This document shows, piece after piece, positions 1 through 7,902 of a stretch of 61,589 bases of DNA. The stretch is taken from the NCBI GenBank assembly GCA_027306595.1, contig DAHUZI010000133.1:1-61589 (forward strand). The letters are read 5' to 3'. The notes below the pieces were generated by a model, which was given only the letters and a program-made list of their open reading frames with translations, made no database searches and was not told the origin of the DNA. A program made the translations under genes and the position numbers. Positions within the stretch are counted from its first letter, which is position 1. Every line of letters starts with the position of its first letter. This DNA comes from Candidatus Dormiibacterota bacterium (lineage in GTDB: Bacteria > Chloroflexota > Dormibacteria > Aeolococcales > Bog-877).

Positions 1-103
1 CCAGGAGAATGCCCGGGCGCTCTGACGGCAGAGGCGCCTTCAGTGGGATCCGCTCCAGGAGCGGTCCAACTGGCGCGGCGTGGGCCCCGACTGCCATGGC
101 AGC

Positions 104-976
104 TCAGGGCTGCGGCGCCACGTCGGCCCGGAGGGCGGCCAGCTGCTCCGGCCTCGCGCGGACTAGGGGGGTCAGGAGTGGCACGGTCTGCAGGCCGATC
201 AGGAACTCATCGGGGGCGCCGGCCGCAAACCAGGGGAACCCGCGTGGCCAATCCGGCGACCGCGGGCCCAGCGCGACCACCTGCGCCGCATCGCGCAGCT
301 CGGCGTCGGTCGCTCCCGCCACTAGCGCGGCGAGCTGACCAAGGAGCTCCGCGAAGGCTTCGATGGCAAGCCATGCCTCGGCCGGGCGCCCGTGGACGGT
401 CCATTCAGCGAGCCCGAAGGCCCCCTCGAGCTCCATGGCGTCCCCGAGCTCGATCGGGGGACCGGCAGCCCCGAACGCCGCTCGGCGCAGTTCGCCCAGG
501 TCCTCGCGCACGCTGTCGAGAAGCTCCTCGGCGTCTGGAGGGTTGCCGGTGGCGAGGTCTGGATGGGTCGGAGCCCAGGCCCTGAGATTCCTGCGCAGCA
601 TCGGCAGGAGCGGGGCGAGGCCGTCCGCCTCCCCGCCGGCCGCGGCCCAGCTGGCCGCCTTGACCCAGCCGTCAACCCATGCCGCGCGGTAGGTCGGGAC
701 CGGCACCATCAGGCCCCGGCCGAACAAAATCAGGGGCGCCCAGGGGAGGCCGCGACGGTTGCGCGCGAGCCTCGACCAGGCCGCGAGGACCTCCGCCGTC
801 CCGGTCCCGTACTGAGACCCCCACCCCTTGCCCGTGCCCCGCCCAGGCCGGCGGTGGGGGACAAGGGCTAGCTCACGGGCTCGCCGAAGCTGCCGCAGCG
901 TCACCGAGGCGCCGAGCGCCCGCACCTCGTCGAGCACTGCGGCCTCAGCCGCGGACGGGTCCGGGCTGCCTCGCAC
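104..976 (-). CDS. hypothetical protein (accessory element)
   Basis: Long ORF at left edge, divergent from the 1.0-5.1 kb operon; no recognisable domain. Confidence 0.5.
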   Translation of the reverse strand: MRGSPDPSAAEAAVLDEVRALGASVTLRQLRRARELALVPHRRPGRGTGKGWGSQYGTGTAEVLAAWSRLARNRRGLPWAPLILFGRGLMVPVPTYRAAWVDGWVKAASWAAAGGEADGLAPLLPMLRRNLRAWAPTHPDLATGNPPDAEELLDSVREDLGELRRAAFGAAGPPIELGDAMELEGAFGLAEWTVHGRPAEAWLAIEAFAELLGQLAALVAGATDAELRDAAQVVALGPRSPDWPRGFPWFAAGAPDEFLIGLQTVPLLTPLVRARPEQLAALRADVAPQP

Positions 977-1042
977 TCCCCGATTCTAGTACTCCCCGTG
1001 TCGAGGCACAAGTGGCCGAGGAGGCGGGTGTGGAATGCCCGC

Positions 1043-1258
1043 ATGACGTCCCGAACCGTCCGGCTCACCGCCGATGAAATCGGAGTCCTCCGGTCCGCGG
1101 CCGCGCGCCGAGCATGCACTCCTGAGCGCGTTCTCCTCGAGGAGATCGTCGAGGTCGCCGACAAGATGGTGCAGAACCTCGCCGCCGCGGACCTCCGGCG
1201 TCTTCGGGCGTTGCGTCGAAAGCTGGCGGCATCGGATTGGGGACGCACCAGTGCCTGA
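1043..1258 (+). CDS. small hypothetical protein (MTSRTVRLTADEIGVLRSAA...)
   Basis: ORF 998..1258, probably starting at the internal ATG; overlaps the next ORF. Confidence 0.45.
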   Translation: MTSRTVRLTADEIGVLRSAAARRACTPERVLLEEIVEVADKMVQNLAAADLRRLRALRRKLAASDWGRTSA

Positions 1259-1439
1259 GCCCCGAGAGCCGATGGAGCTGCCTCTCCCCCCCGACCTTCG
1301 CCGCGTCCTCCGCGGCCTCGGGAACCACGGCCCTGCCAGCCGGGTCTTTCGGGGGCTAGAGGGCACGTTGCAGCGAGCGGCGGTCGAGGCCGTCCGCCGT
1401 CTGCGCACTACCAACGCGCCGCGAGAGCCACGACGGTGA
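1251..1439 (+). CDS. small hypothetical protein (VPEPREPMELPLPPDLRRVLRGLG...)
   Basis: GTG start at 1251; ends in GTGA overlap with the downstream regulator start at 1436. Confidence 0.4.
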   Translation: MPEPREPMELPLPPDLRRVLRGLGNHGPASRVFRGLEGTLQRAAVEAVRRLRTTNAPREPRR

Positions 1440-1732
1440 GCTTCGCATTCGACCGCGACCGCTTCGCTGCGGCACTCCTCGCTCGGGGCCTCGGGCACGC
1501 CGACGTCGCCCGCCTGGCTGGGATCGCCACCTCGACCGTGGCGGCAGCCGCCTCCGGCCGGCCGGTCGCACCCGGAACGGCCCGGCGCCTCGCGGCCGCC
1601 CTGGCCAAGACCCCTGAGCTGGAGCTGATGGCGACGCTCGTCGGCCCGGCCACAAACGGCGAAGCCACCGCCCCTCAAGCGGTGGCTTCGCACATGGAGG
1701 CGCTCAGTGCACGAGCCGCTCCACGCGCATAG
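1436..1732 (+). CDS. Xre/Cro-CI-like helix-turn-helix regulator
   Basis: Protein ...RGLGHADVARLAGIATSTVAAAASGRPVAPGTARRLAAAL... is a Xre-type HTH pattern. Confidence 0.65.
   Translation: MSFAFDRDRFAAALLARGLGHADVARLAGIATSTVAAAASGRPVAPGTARRLAAALAKTPELELMATLVGPATNGEATAPQAVASHMEALSARAAPRA
1659..1691 (+). promoter_or_regulatory. Perfect 13-bp hairpin immediately upstream of the Rep ribosome-binding site
   Basis: GCGAAGCCACCGC-CCCTCAA-GCGGTGGCTTCGC, 4 nt before GGAGG (1696-1700) and the GTG start at 1707. Confidence 0.6.
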
Positions 1733-4112
1733 CATAGCGGACCCCGCGCAGACGGGCAGGGGGCCGCGGTCCAGCGCCGCCCTATATCGCCGTCTCGCGG
1801 GCACTCTGGCCCGCGGCTTCCTCAACGGGAACCAGGCGCACCTGGGGCTGATCGCTAACGCGACCCGCCGCCTGGCGGGGCTCGGCCTGGGCGGCGATGA
1901 GACGGCAGGCGCCGTGATCCGGGCCATATCGGAAATCCTGAAGGATGGGGGGCCCTTCACGGAGGAGGAGCTCTCCCGGCGTTCGAACGTCGACCACAAG
2001 AGGCTCGCGCGCCTGCGCCGGAACGGGCGCGAGATGGGCGCGCTCGAGCCGCTTGTCGAGGAGGTCCTCGCGCGGGCCACGCGGACCATCCCGGTGCCAA
2101 GGGTCGCTGGGTCGACCCCGCGGACAGCTGGCGGACGCGATGCGGCGAGTGACCTGGTCGCCCTGGCCCGAGCCGATGGCGTCGAGACGTTTACTTATCA
2201 GGGGGACCCGTACGTCAGCCTGCACGTGAATGGGCACGTCGAGACGCACCCGTTGGGGCTAAGGAGCCCGGCCCTCCGTGACTACCTCCTGCGGCTGTAC
2301 CGGTCGCGCCACGCCCGCTTGCCGGGGAGGGAAGCGGTCGCGGGGGCTGTGGAGGCGCTCGCCGCGGATGCCCGCTGTGGCGAAGTGGAGCACGCCGTGT
2401 TCCTGCGCGTCGGCGCTCTCCCGGATGGCCGCATCGCGATCGACCGCGGTGATGCCAGCTGGACCGCGATCGTGGTCGGGGCGGCTGGCTGGGAGGTGGT
2501 CCCTCACCCGGTCCGGTTCCGCCGACCACGCTCACTTCTGAGCCTGCCGATGCCGGAGGGTGGGGGCTCGATCGATGAGCTTTGGGCCTTCCTCAACTTG
2601 GGCTCGCCCTCGGACCGCTATCTCGTCATGGTGTGGCTGGTGGCGGCGCTGCGCCCGGTCGGCCCGTATGGGGTGCTGCTCTTCCACGGGGAGGCGGGCA
2701 CAGCCAAGAGCACGGCCACGAAGATCTGCCGATCGCTTGTGGACCCCTCAACGGCGCCGATGCGCCACCTGCCAAAGGACATCCGCGACCTTTTCGTCGC
2801 GGCGCGCGCGAACCGGTGCCTGGCGTTCGACAACGTGAGCGCGATCCCGCGCGAGACGAGCGATGCGATCTGCCAGATCGCCTCCGGCGGCGGCTACGCC
2901 ACGCGCGAGCTCTACTCCGATAACGACGAGGTCGTTCTCACTGCCCAGCGACCGGTGATCATCACGTCAGTCGAGGAGGTGGCACGCTCGGGCGACCTCC
3001 TCGAGCGCTCCCTCCTGGTCGAGCTGCACCCGATCTCACCGGAGAATCGCCGAACAGAGAAGCGCCTCTGGCGGGACTTCGAGCAGGCGCGCCCAAGGCT
3101 GCTTGGCTCGCTCTTGGACCTTGTCGCGAGCACCGAGCGCGAGCTGCCAGGGGTCGAGATCGCAGCGCCGCCGAGGATGGCCGACTTCGCGGAACTCGGG
3201 GTAGCGGTCGAGCGAGCCAAGGGATGGCCTGATGGGGCCTTCCTTAGGGCGCTCGAGGGGAGCGCCCTTGAGGCGGCCGATACGGCACTCGGCGGGTACC
3301 CCATCGTCCCGACCCTCGTGAAGTTCGCCAGCGAGGTCGACAGGAGAGAGCCCCCGGCATGGGTCGGATCCGCGGCTGAGCTCCTCGACGAGCTCACTAG
3401 CCTCTCGGGGAAGGGTCCCGAGGATCTCCGCCGCCTCCGTGACTGGCCCCCGAACCCAGGCTGGCTCGGCCGTCAGCTCGTCCGGATCGGACCCGACCTT
3501 CGGAAGGTCCACGGGGTGGACCTTCAGTCGGTGCGGCGAAGCCGAGATGCGAAGCGCTGGAGAGTCGCGCGCGTAAAGGGGGGGAATTTGCTGGCACTGC
3601 CGGCACTGCCGGCACCTTCGACTTCAAATGCTGCCGTTTCGGGTGCCGGCAAGGGGTCTCCGGGTGCCGGCAAGGGGTCTCCGGTGCCGGCAACGGTGCC
3701 GCCTTCGACCGGAGCCCCTGGCAGCGATCGGCTGGCAACGAGTGCCGGCAGTGCCGGCAGTGTGCCGGCATTCGCGGCGCTTGCCGGCACCCCTGATGCT
3801 CATCTTTCTGATCTCTTACCCGGTGCGGGTGCCGGCAGTGCCGGCATTTTCCCCTCTTTTGGGGAGAAAGAGGAAGAAGGGAACGGCTACCAGAGCCTGA
3901 AGCTCACAGCCTCCGAAGCGGAAGAGGGGGTCGGCGCAGCTCTGGTGGCCGCCGAGTCGATCGAGGACCTGAACCAGATCGTGATCGAGTTCCAGGAGAC
4001 GATCGTCGCGCTCCCGCTCGGTGCGCGGCGGCGGGTGCGCGCCGTCTACCTCGCCCACCGCGATCGGCTCGTTGGCCGTGCGGCGGCTGGCGGCCCGGAC
4101 GTGACCCCGTGA
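1707..4112 (+). CDS. Rep/helicase-like P-loop ATPase (phage/ICE replication protein type)
   Basis: 801 aa; Walker A GEAGTAKST in LLFHGEAGTAKSTATKICRSLVDP, followed by RCLAFDNVS and SLLVELHPI motifs as in SF3-like replication proteins; SD GGAGG 6 nt before GTG. Confidence 0.7.
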   Translation: MHEPLHAHSIADPAQTGRGPRSSAALYRRLAGTLARGFLNGNQAHLGLIANATRRLAGLGLGGDETAGAVIRAISEILKDGGPFTEEELSRRSNVDHKRLARLRRNGREMGALEPLVEEVLARATRTIPVPRVAGSTPRTAGGRDAASDLVALARADGVETFTYQGDPYVSLHVNGHVETHPLGLRSPALRDYLLRLYRSRHARLPGREAVAGAVEALAADARCGEVEHAVFLRVGALPDGRIAIDRGDASWTAIVVGAAGWEVVPHPVRFRRPRSLLSLPMPEGGGSIDELWAFLNLGSPSDRYLVMVWLVAALRPVGPYGVLLFHGEAGTAKSTATKICRSLVDPSTAPMRHLPKDIRDLFVAARANRCLAFDNVSAIPRETSDAICQIASGGGYATRELYSDNDEVVLTAQRPVIITSVEEVARSGDLLERSLLVELHPISPENRRTEKRLWRDFEQARPRLLGSLLDLVASTERELPGVEIAAPPRMADFAELGVAVERAKGWPDGAFLRALEGSALEAADTALGGYPIVPTLVKFASEVDRREPPAWVGSAAELLDELTSLSGKGPEDLRRLRDWPPNPGWLGRQLVRIGPDLRKVHGVDLQSVRRSRDAKRWRVARVKGGNLLALPALPAPSTSNAAVSGAGKGSPGAGKGSPVPATVPPSTGAPGSDRLATSAGSAGSVPAFAALAGTPDAHLSDLLPGAGAGSAGIFPSFGEKEEEGNGYQSLKLTASEAEEGVGAALVAAESIEDLNQIVIEFQETIVALPLGARRRVRAVYLAHRDRLVGRAAAGGPDVTP
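3598..3846. repeat. Iteron-like cluster: 11 copies of palindrome TGCCGGCA
   Basis: Exact copies start at 3598, 3607, 3644, 3665, 3685, 3743, 3752, 3763, 3782, 3830, 3839; three adjacent pairs are exactly 9 bp apart. Confidence 0.85.
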
Positions 4113-4741
4113 TCTCCGCGACGCCGGCAGCCCCGAGCTACGTGCTGGTCGACCACCCTGCCTACGTCCGGGACCGCCGCGCCCGGAGAGCGGCGCTCCT
4201 CACGATCCGCCGCCAGGTCCGGCGCCCCGGGGTCTACGACTGGACGTGGCATCACGATGCCGGCCGCGCGTGCTGCCGGCGGGAGGCGCCGTCCATCACG
4301 GCGCAGTGGATCGTGGCCCAGCTCCGGCTCGATGGGGTGTGGGCCCGGGCCGCCCTGGTGAGGGGCGATTCGCTGGCGGCCAGCGCCCTCCGGTCGGCAG
4401 GCGGCGCGGTCGGCGTCGTGGGAGGGCCGGTCGGCGAGTCGCTGGGTCGGATCGCGCTCGCCGTCGCCGGGGGCGCCATCGAATGCTGCCCCCATCTGGG
4501 GGTGGGCGACGAGTTCCGGGCCGTGTGGCTTCGCGACCTCGACCGGGCCCGGTGCGCCGGCTGCCACGCCGGCCGCACCCGAGCGATCGTCGGCACGCCC
4601 GAGGGCTCGACGTGTGACGGCTGCCGCCGGGCGGCGGAGGTGCTGCGGCCGTTCGTGATGATGGCCGGACCGCTGACGGTCTTCGGCGACATCTGCGAGA
4701 GGTGCTCGGGGGGATCGCGCGTCACGGTGATCGTCGAGTGA
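4109..4741 (+). CDS. CxxC-rich hypothetical protein
   Basis: 210 aa with CAGC, CDGC and CERC motifs; GTGA overlap with the Rep stop. Confidence 0.6.
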   Translation: MISATPAAPSYVLVDHPAYVRDRRARRAALLTIRRQVRRPGVYDWTWHHDAGRACCRREAPSITAQWIVAQLRLDGVWARAALVRGDSLAASALRSAGGAVGVVGGPVGESLGRIALAVAGGAIECCPHLGVGDEFRAVWLRDLDRARCAGCHAGRTRAIVGTPEGSTCDGCRRAAEVLRPFVMMAGPLTVFGDICERCSGGSRVTVIVE

Positions 4742-5070
4742 CCGCCGAGCTCGCCCAGATCCCGCCCGGGTTCGTCCGAGGCGAGTCCGGGGACACGGCA
4801 AAGCTGCCACCGGGTTGGGGCGCCTGCCGGTTCTGTGGAGACCGGGTTCGCCGCCCCGAACGAATCTGTCAGCTGTGCCTCGCCGAGGCGGCCGGCCTCC
4901 GGGTCCACGCCGGCCCCGCGATCCGCCTCACCGGGAGCGTTGACCTGGTCCCGCTCGTCGCGCCCCGTCGGCAGCCCCGGGAGGTCCTTGAGGCCCGCGC
5001 CCCTCATGGCGAGGGCGGCCAGCGGGCGGCGGTCCGATACGGCGTCCGGGCCCCTCGGAGTCGACGGTGA
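4738..5070 (+). CDS. small zinc-finger protein (PPGWGACRFCGDRV...CQLC)
   Basis: GTGA overlap with the upstream gene; CxxC...CxLC motif shared with 8905..9357. Confidence 0.55.
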   Translation: MTAELAQIPPGFVRGESGDTAKLPPGWGACRFCGDRVRRPERICQLCLAEAAGLRVHAGPAIRLTGSVDLVPLVAPRRQPREVLEARAPHGEGGQRAAVRYGVRAPRSRR

Positions 5071-5290
5071 GGACGTCGAGCGGCCCCGGCGCCGCCCGCG
5101 CCCGTGAGGCCGTCGCTTGGGATGCGGAGCCCCGCGCCCGGGCCGCACGCATGGCGGCGGACCGCCGCGGTGCCCGCGGCTCCGTGTCCCGCGGCGCCGC
5201 CCCCGACTTGGGCGGCGTCCGCGCGGCGTGGGACCCGCTCCAGCCGGCCAAGCCGGTATCGGGATGCTGAGCGGGCGGCGCGATGCGGGC

Positions 5291-5539
5291 ATGGCTCGGC
5301 CCTACTGGGTGGCCGTCTGGCTCTGGAGCATTGATGGCCACTCCCAGCGGCAGATCGCGGAGGTGCTCCACCTCTCGCGGCAATCCGTGCGGTACTACCT
5401 CGCCAAGGGGCGCCCCGACGGCATCCGCCCTGGCGGAGGTGGGCGCAATCGGTGGGCGCAAAGTGGCCGGATCGCGCCCACCGATTGCGCCCACTCGCGC
5501 CAGGGCGGAGAACGTGATCCCACTTGTCGGGAGGCGCCC
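5291..5539 (+). CDS. Resolvase-type HTH peptide; 3' end and reading frame uncertain
   Basis: MARPYWVAVWLWSIDGHSQRQIAEVLHLSRQSVRYYLAKGRP; open reading frame runs into a 35-bp inverted repeat and on in frame into the next ORF. Confidence 0.4.
5425..5508. repeat. 35-bp near-perfect inverted repeat with 14-nt loop
   Basis: Left arm 5425-5459, right arm 5474-5508; innermost 21 bp perfect (GTGGGCGCAATCGGTGGGCGC), outer 11 bp perfect, 3-nt mismatch bubble. Confidence 0.9.
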
Positions 5540-5989
5540 ATGACCACCACCACCAGCGCCACGATTGAGCGGGCGCGCGCGTACCTGCGCAACCTCGACC
5601 CGGGCCGCACGATGGACGCGGCCGAGCTCCGCCGGCGGGTGGGGCGACAGTTCCCCGCGCTCTGGCCCAAACTCACGCCCTCCTTGCAGGCTGCCTGGGC
5701 CTGGCGCCAGGCCCACGGCCGGACCCCAGAGCTGGCGTGGCGCGAGCCCAGCCGCCCTCCTGACAGCGGACTCTTCGACGGCGTCCGGGTCCCGCGGGAG
5801 GAACGGACGCGGGCCCAGGCGGTGCACGCGCTCGAGGCTCGGCTGCGGGCGCGGCAGCGGCACCTCGCCGCCGCTCAGCGCGAGGCCGCGCGAACCAGGG
5901 CACTGGCCGCGTGGTGGCGGGCGGCGCACGGCGACCGGCTCGAGCTCCCCCTCGACCTCGCCGAGGAGGCGTGGTATGGGCACCGTTGA
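5540..5989 (+). CDS. hypothetical protein (MTTTTSATIERARAYLRNLDPGRTMDAAELRRRVG...)
   Basis: SD GGGAGG 5 nt before ATG; overlaps resolvase start by 14 nt. Confidence 0.5.
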   Translation: MTTTTSATIERARAYLRNLDPGRTMDAAELRRRVGRQFPALWPKLTPSLQAAWAWRQAHGRTPELAWREPSRPPDSGLFDGVRVPREERTRAQAVHALEARLRARQRHLAAAQREAARTRALAAWWRAAHGDRLELPLDLAEEAWYGHR

Positions 5990-6605
5990 GGCGCCGGCGC
6001 CCCGGGCTGCGCTGTGGCTTCGGGTCTCGACCGCGGAGCAGGTGGCCGCGAACCAGGAGCCGGCCCTGCGGGCCCTCGCCGAGCGCCGAGGCTGGGCGGT
6101 CGGCCCCGTCTACCGGCTCGAGGAGTCGGCGTTCGCGGGTGGCGAGGCGTACCGGCGGGCGGTGACCCAGCTGGTCCGCGACGGCCGGCTGGGGCGGTTC
6201 ACGGTGCTCCTAGTGTGGGCCCTCGACCGGCTCTCCCGGGAGGGACCGCTGGCCACCCTGGGGCTGGTGGACCAGCTGGCCCGCGCCGGCGTCACGGTCG
6301 TCTCGGCTCAGGAGCCGTGGACCGAGGCGCCCGGCGAGCTCCGGGAGCTGCTCCTCGCCATCGTCGCCTGGGTGGCGCGCCAGGAGTCGGCGCGTCGGTC
6401 GGAGCGGGTCCGCGCCGGGCTGGCGCGGGCCCGGGCCGCAGGAACGCGGCTGGGGCGACCGCCGGGGAGCCGGGACGGCCACCAGCGCCGGCGGTCGGGG
6501 TACTTCGCGCGGTGGGCCCGGGTCCGGGAGGACGGCCCTAAACAATCCCCAGGGCGGGAAGAGCCCTCCGCGGATCTCGGCCCGGGCACCCCCGGCGCGG
6601 GGTGA
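5976..6605 (+). CDS. Serine recombinase/resolvase family protein
   Basis: Catalytic-domain motifs LRVSTAEQ, ...LLVWALDRLSREG..., EQ/ER helix region and C-terminal RAGLARARAAGTRLGRPPGSRD. Confidence 0.85.
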   Translation: MGTVEAPAPRAALWLRVSTAEQVAANQEPALRALAERRGWAVGPVYRLEESAFAGGEAYRRAVTQLVRDGRLGRFTVLLVWALDRLSREGPLATLGLVDQLARAGVTVVSAQEPWTEAPGELRELLLAIVAWVARQESARRSERVRAGLARARAAGTRLGRPPGSRDGHQRRRSGYFARWARVREDGPKQSPGREEPSADLGPGTPGAG

Positions 6606-6623
6606 ACAATCGGAGGGTTATTC
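6604..6623. promoter_or_regulatory. Candidate operator dyad A (GAACAA-N8-TTATTC)
   Basis: Similar dyad with the same N8 spacing at 7457-7476. Confidence 0.35.
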
Positions 6624-6804
6624 GGGGCTGGGCCTAGACGATGCGGCGGTCCCGCCACGAAAGCCAGCCTCCGCCGGCCCCGGTTCGCCCCTCGCAACCC
6701 GGCGAAGTGCTGGCGCTCAAGGAGCCCACGGCCTGGCCGCGCCGCGGATGCAGCGCACGCCGAGGGTGCCACCGGCGGCGACCTGACCATCGCCCCGGGA
6801 GGAG

Positions 6805-7437
6805 TCAACCGTGGTCGTCAGGATCGGGAAGCGCGCGCCCTTCGGCGACCGACGCGTTGCGCACCTCCTCGCGCATGCAGTCGATCACGCGCTGGCGCGA
6901 TGCGAGGAGGGCGCCTCCGTCGTCCGTGGCCCTCTGGAGGGCCTCCGGGAACGCCTCGGTCCCGTGCGATGCCCTCAGGGATCCGCGACTCGACAAGTAC
7001 ACCCAGACCGCCTGGTCGAAGTCACGGAGCGCGTCCCACAGCCGCACGCTCCCAACGAGCGCAACGAGGGCCTGCGCTTCGTAGTCGATGCTGTCGGGGT
7101 CCGGCTGTTGGCTGGGAGGGTCGATCCGGGACCGGTCCTTCCTCAGAGCCCACTCGACCTGTCGGCCCCAGTGATTCACGTGACGTGTCACCGCCAGGTA
7201 GGCGTCGAGCCTTCGCTTGCGGAAGGCGGCGGCGTGCCGCTCTGAGGTGTCGTGACGGCGGTCGGCCGCGGCGGCTTCGGCCCGTGCCTGGCGCTCGGCG
7301 GCGCCTTCGCTGGCCTGGGCGGTGATGGTCCTCGCGGTCACCCTGTAGGTGATGAACCCGGTCACGGCTGAGGCGATCACTGCGGCCCCCGCCGCCTCGA
7401 GTCCTGCCAAGAGTTCCAGCATGCCATCGGTGATCAT
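6805..7437 (-). CDS. membrane-anchored hypothetical protein
   Basis: MITDGMLELLAGLEAAGAAVIASAVTGFITYRV N-terminal TM, then charged coiled region. Confidence 0.55.
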   Translation of the reverse strand: MITDGMLELLAGLEAAGAAVIASAVTGFITYRVTARTITAQASEGAAERQARAEAAAADRRHDTSERHAAAFRKRRLDAYLAVTRHVNHWGRQVEWALRKDRSRIDPPSQQPDPDSIDYEAQALVALVGSVRLWDALRDFDQAVWVYLSSRGSLRASHGTEAFPEALQRATDDGGALLASRQRVIDCMREEVRNASVAEGRALPDPDDHG

Positions 7438-7456
7438 CGTCCCCCGAGGCGTTGCC

Positions 7457-7476
7457 AAACAACCCGCCCATTGTTT
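7457..7476. promoter_or_regulatory. Candidate operator dyad B (AAACAA-N8-TTGTTT) in a divergent intergenic region
   Basis: Perfect 6-bp inverted repeat with 8-bp spacer between divergent genes. Confidence 0.45.
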
Positions 7477-7523
7477 ATCTCGGGCGAGCGACAGGCTTTC
7501 CTCTCGGCCAGATCGCGCGTAGG

Positions 7524-7793
7524 ATGGCGGCGATGCCGCCGCCCGACCTTCCGCCACTTCGAGCGCCCAGCCGGTCGCGGCTGCAGCGAGTGGGCGAGCT
7601 GCTCCCCCGGGTTGCCCGAGGGATCCGCCAAGGGACGACCGCGATGGAGCGGGCCGAGCGGCAAGGGGAAGGCAACCTCTGGGAGCTAGTGCGGATCGGG
7701 ATGGGGACGGCTCGCGCCGCCATCCACCGCACCGATCCCGACGTCGAGGGTGACGGGCGCTCCGGGGTGCCGGCGGCGACGGAGGGGCACTGA
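7524..7793 (+). CDS. small hypothetical protein
   Basis: 3' part of ORF 7452..7793 (MAAMPPPDLPPLRAPSRSRLQ...); start site uncertain. Confidence 0.4.
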   Translation: MAAMPPPDLPPLRAPSRSRLQRVGELLPRVARGIRQGTTAMERAERQGEGNLWELVRIGMGTARAAIHRTDPDVEGDGRSGVPAATEGH

Positions 7794-7794
7794 G

Positions 7795-7902
7795 ATGGCC
7801 GTGCCACTGTCGACCGCGCAGCTGGAGGCGGTGGGGACCGCCGCGGGCGGACGCCCGCCCGTGGTCCTGTTTGTCGCCTTTGGCGGCTGGCGGCAACGGT
7901 AG
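7795..7902 (+). CDS. 35-aa small ORF (MAVPLSTAQLEAVGTAAGGRPPVVLFVAFGGWRQR)
   Basis: Stop overlaps the GTG start of the downstream lysin-like gene (TAGTG). Confidence 0.35.
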   Translation: MAVPLSTAQLEAVGTAAGGRPPVVLFVAFGGWRQR

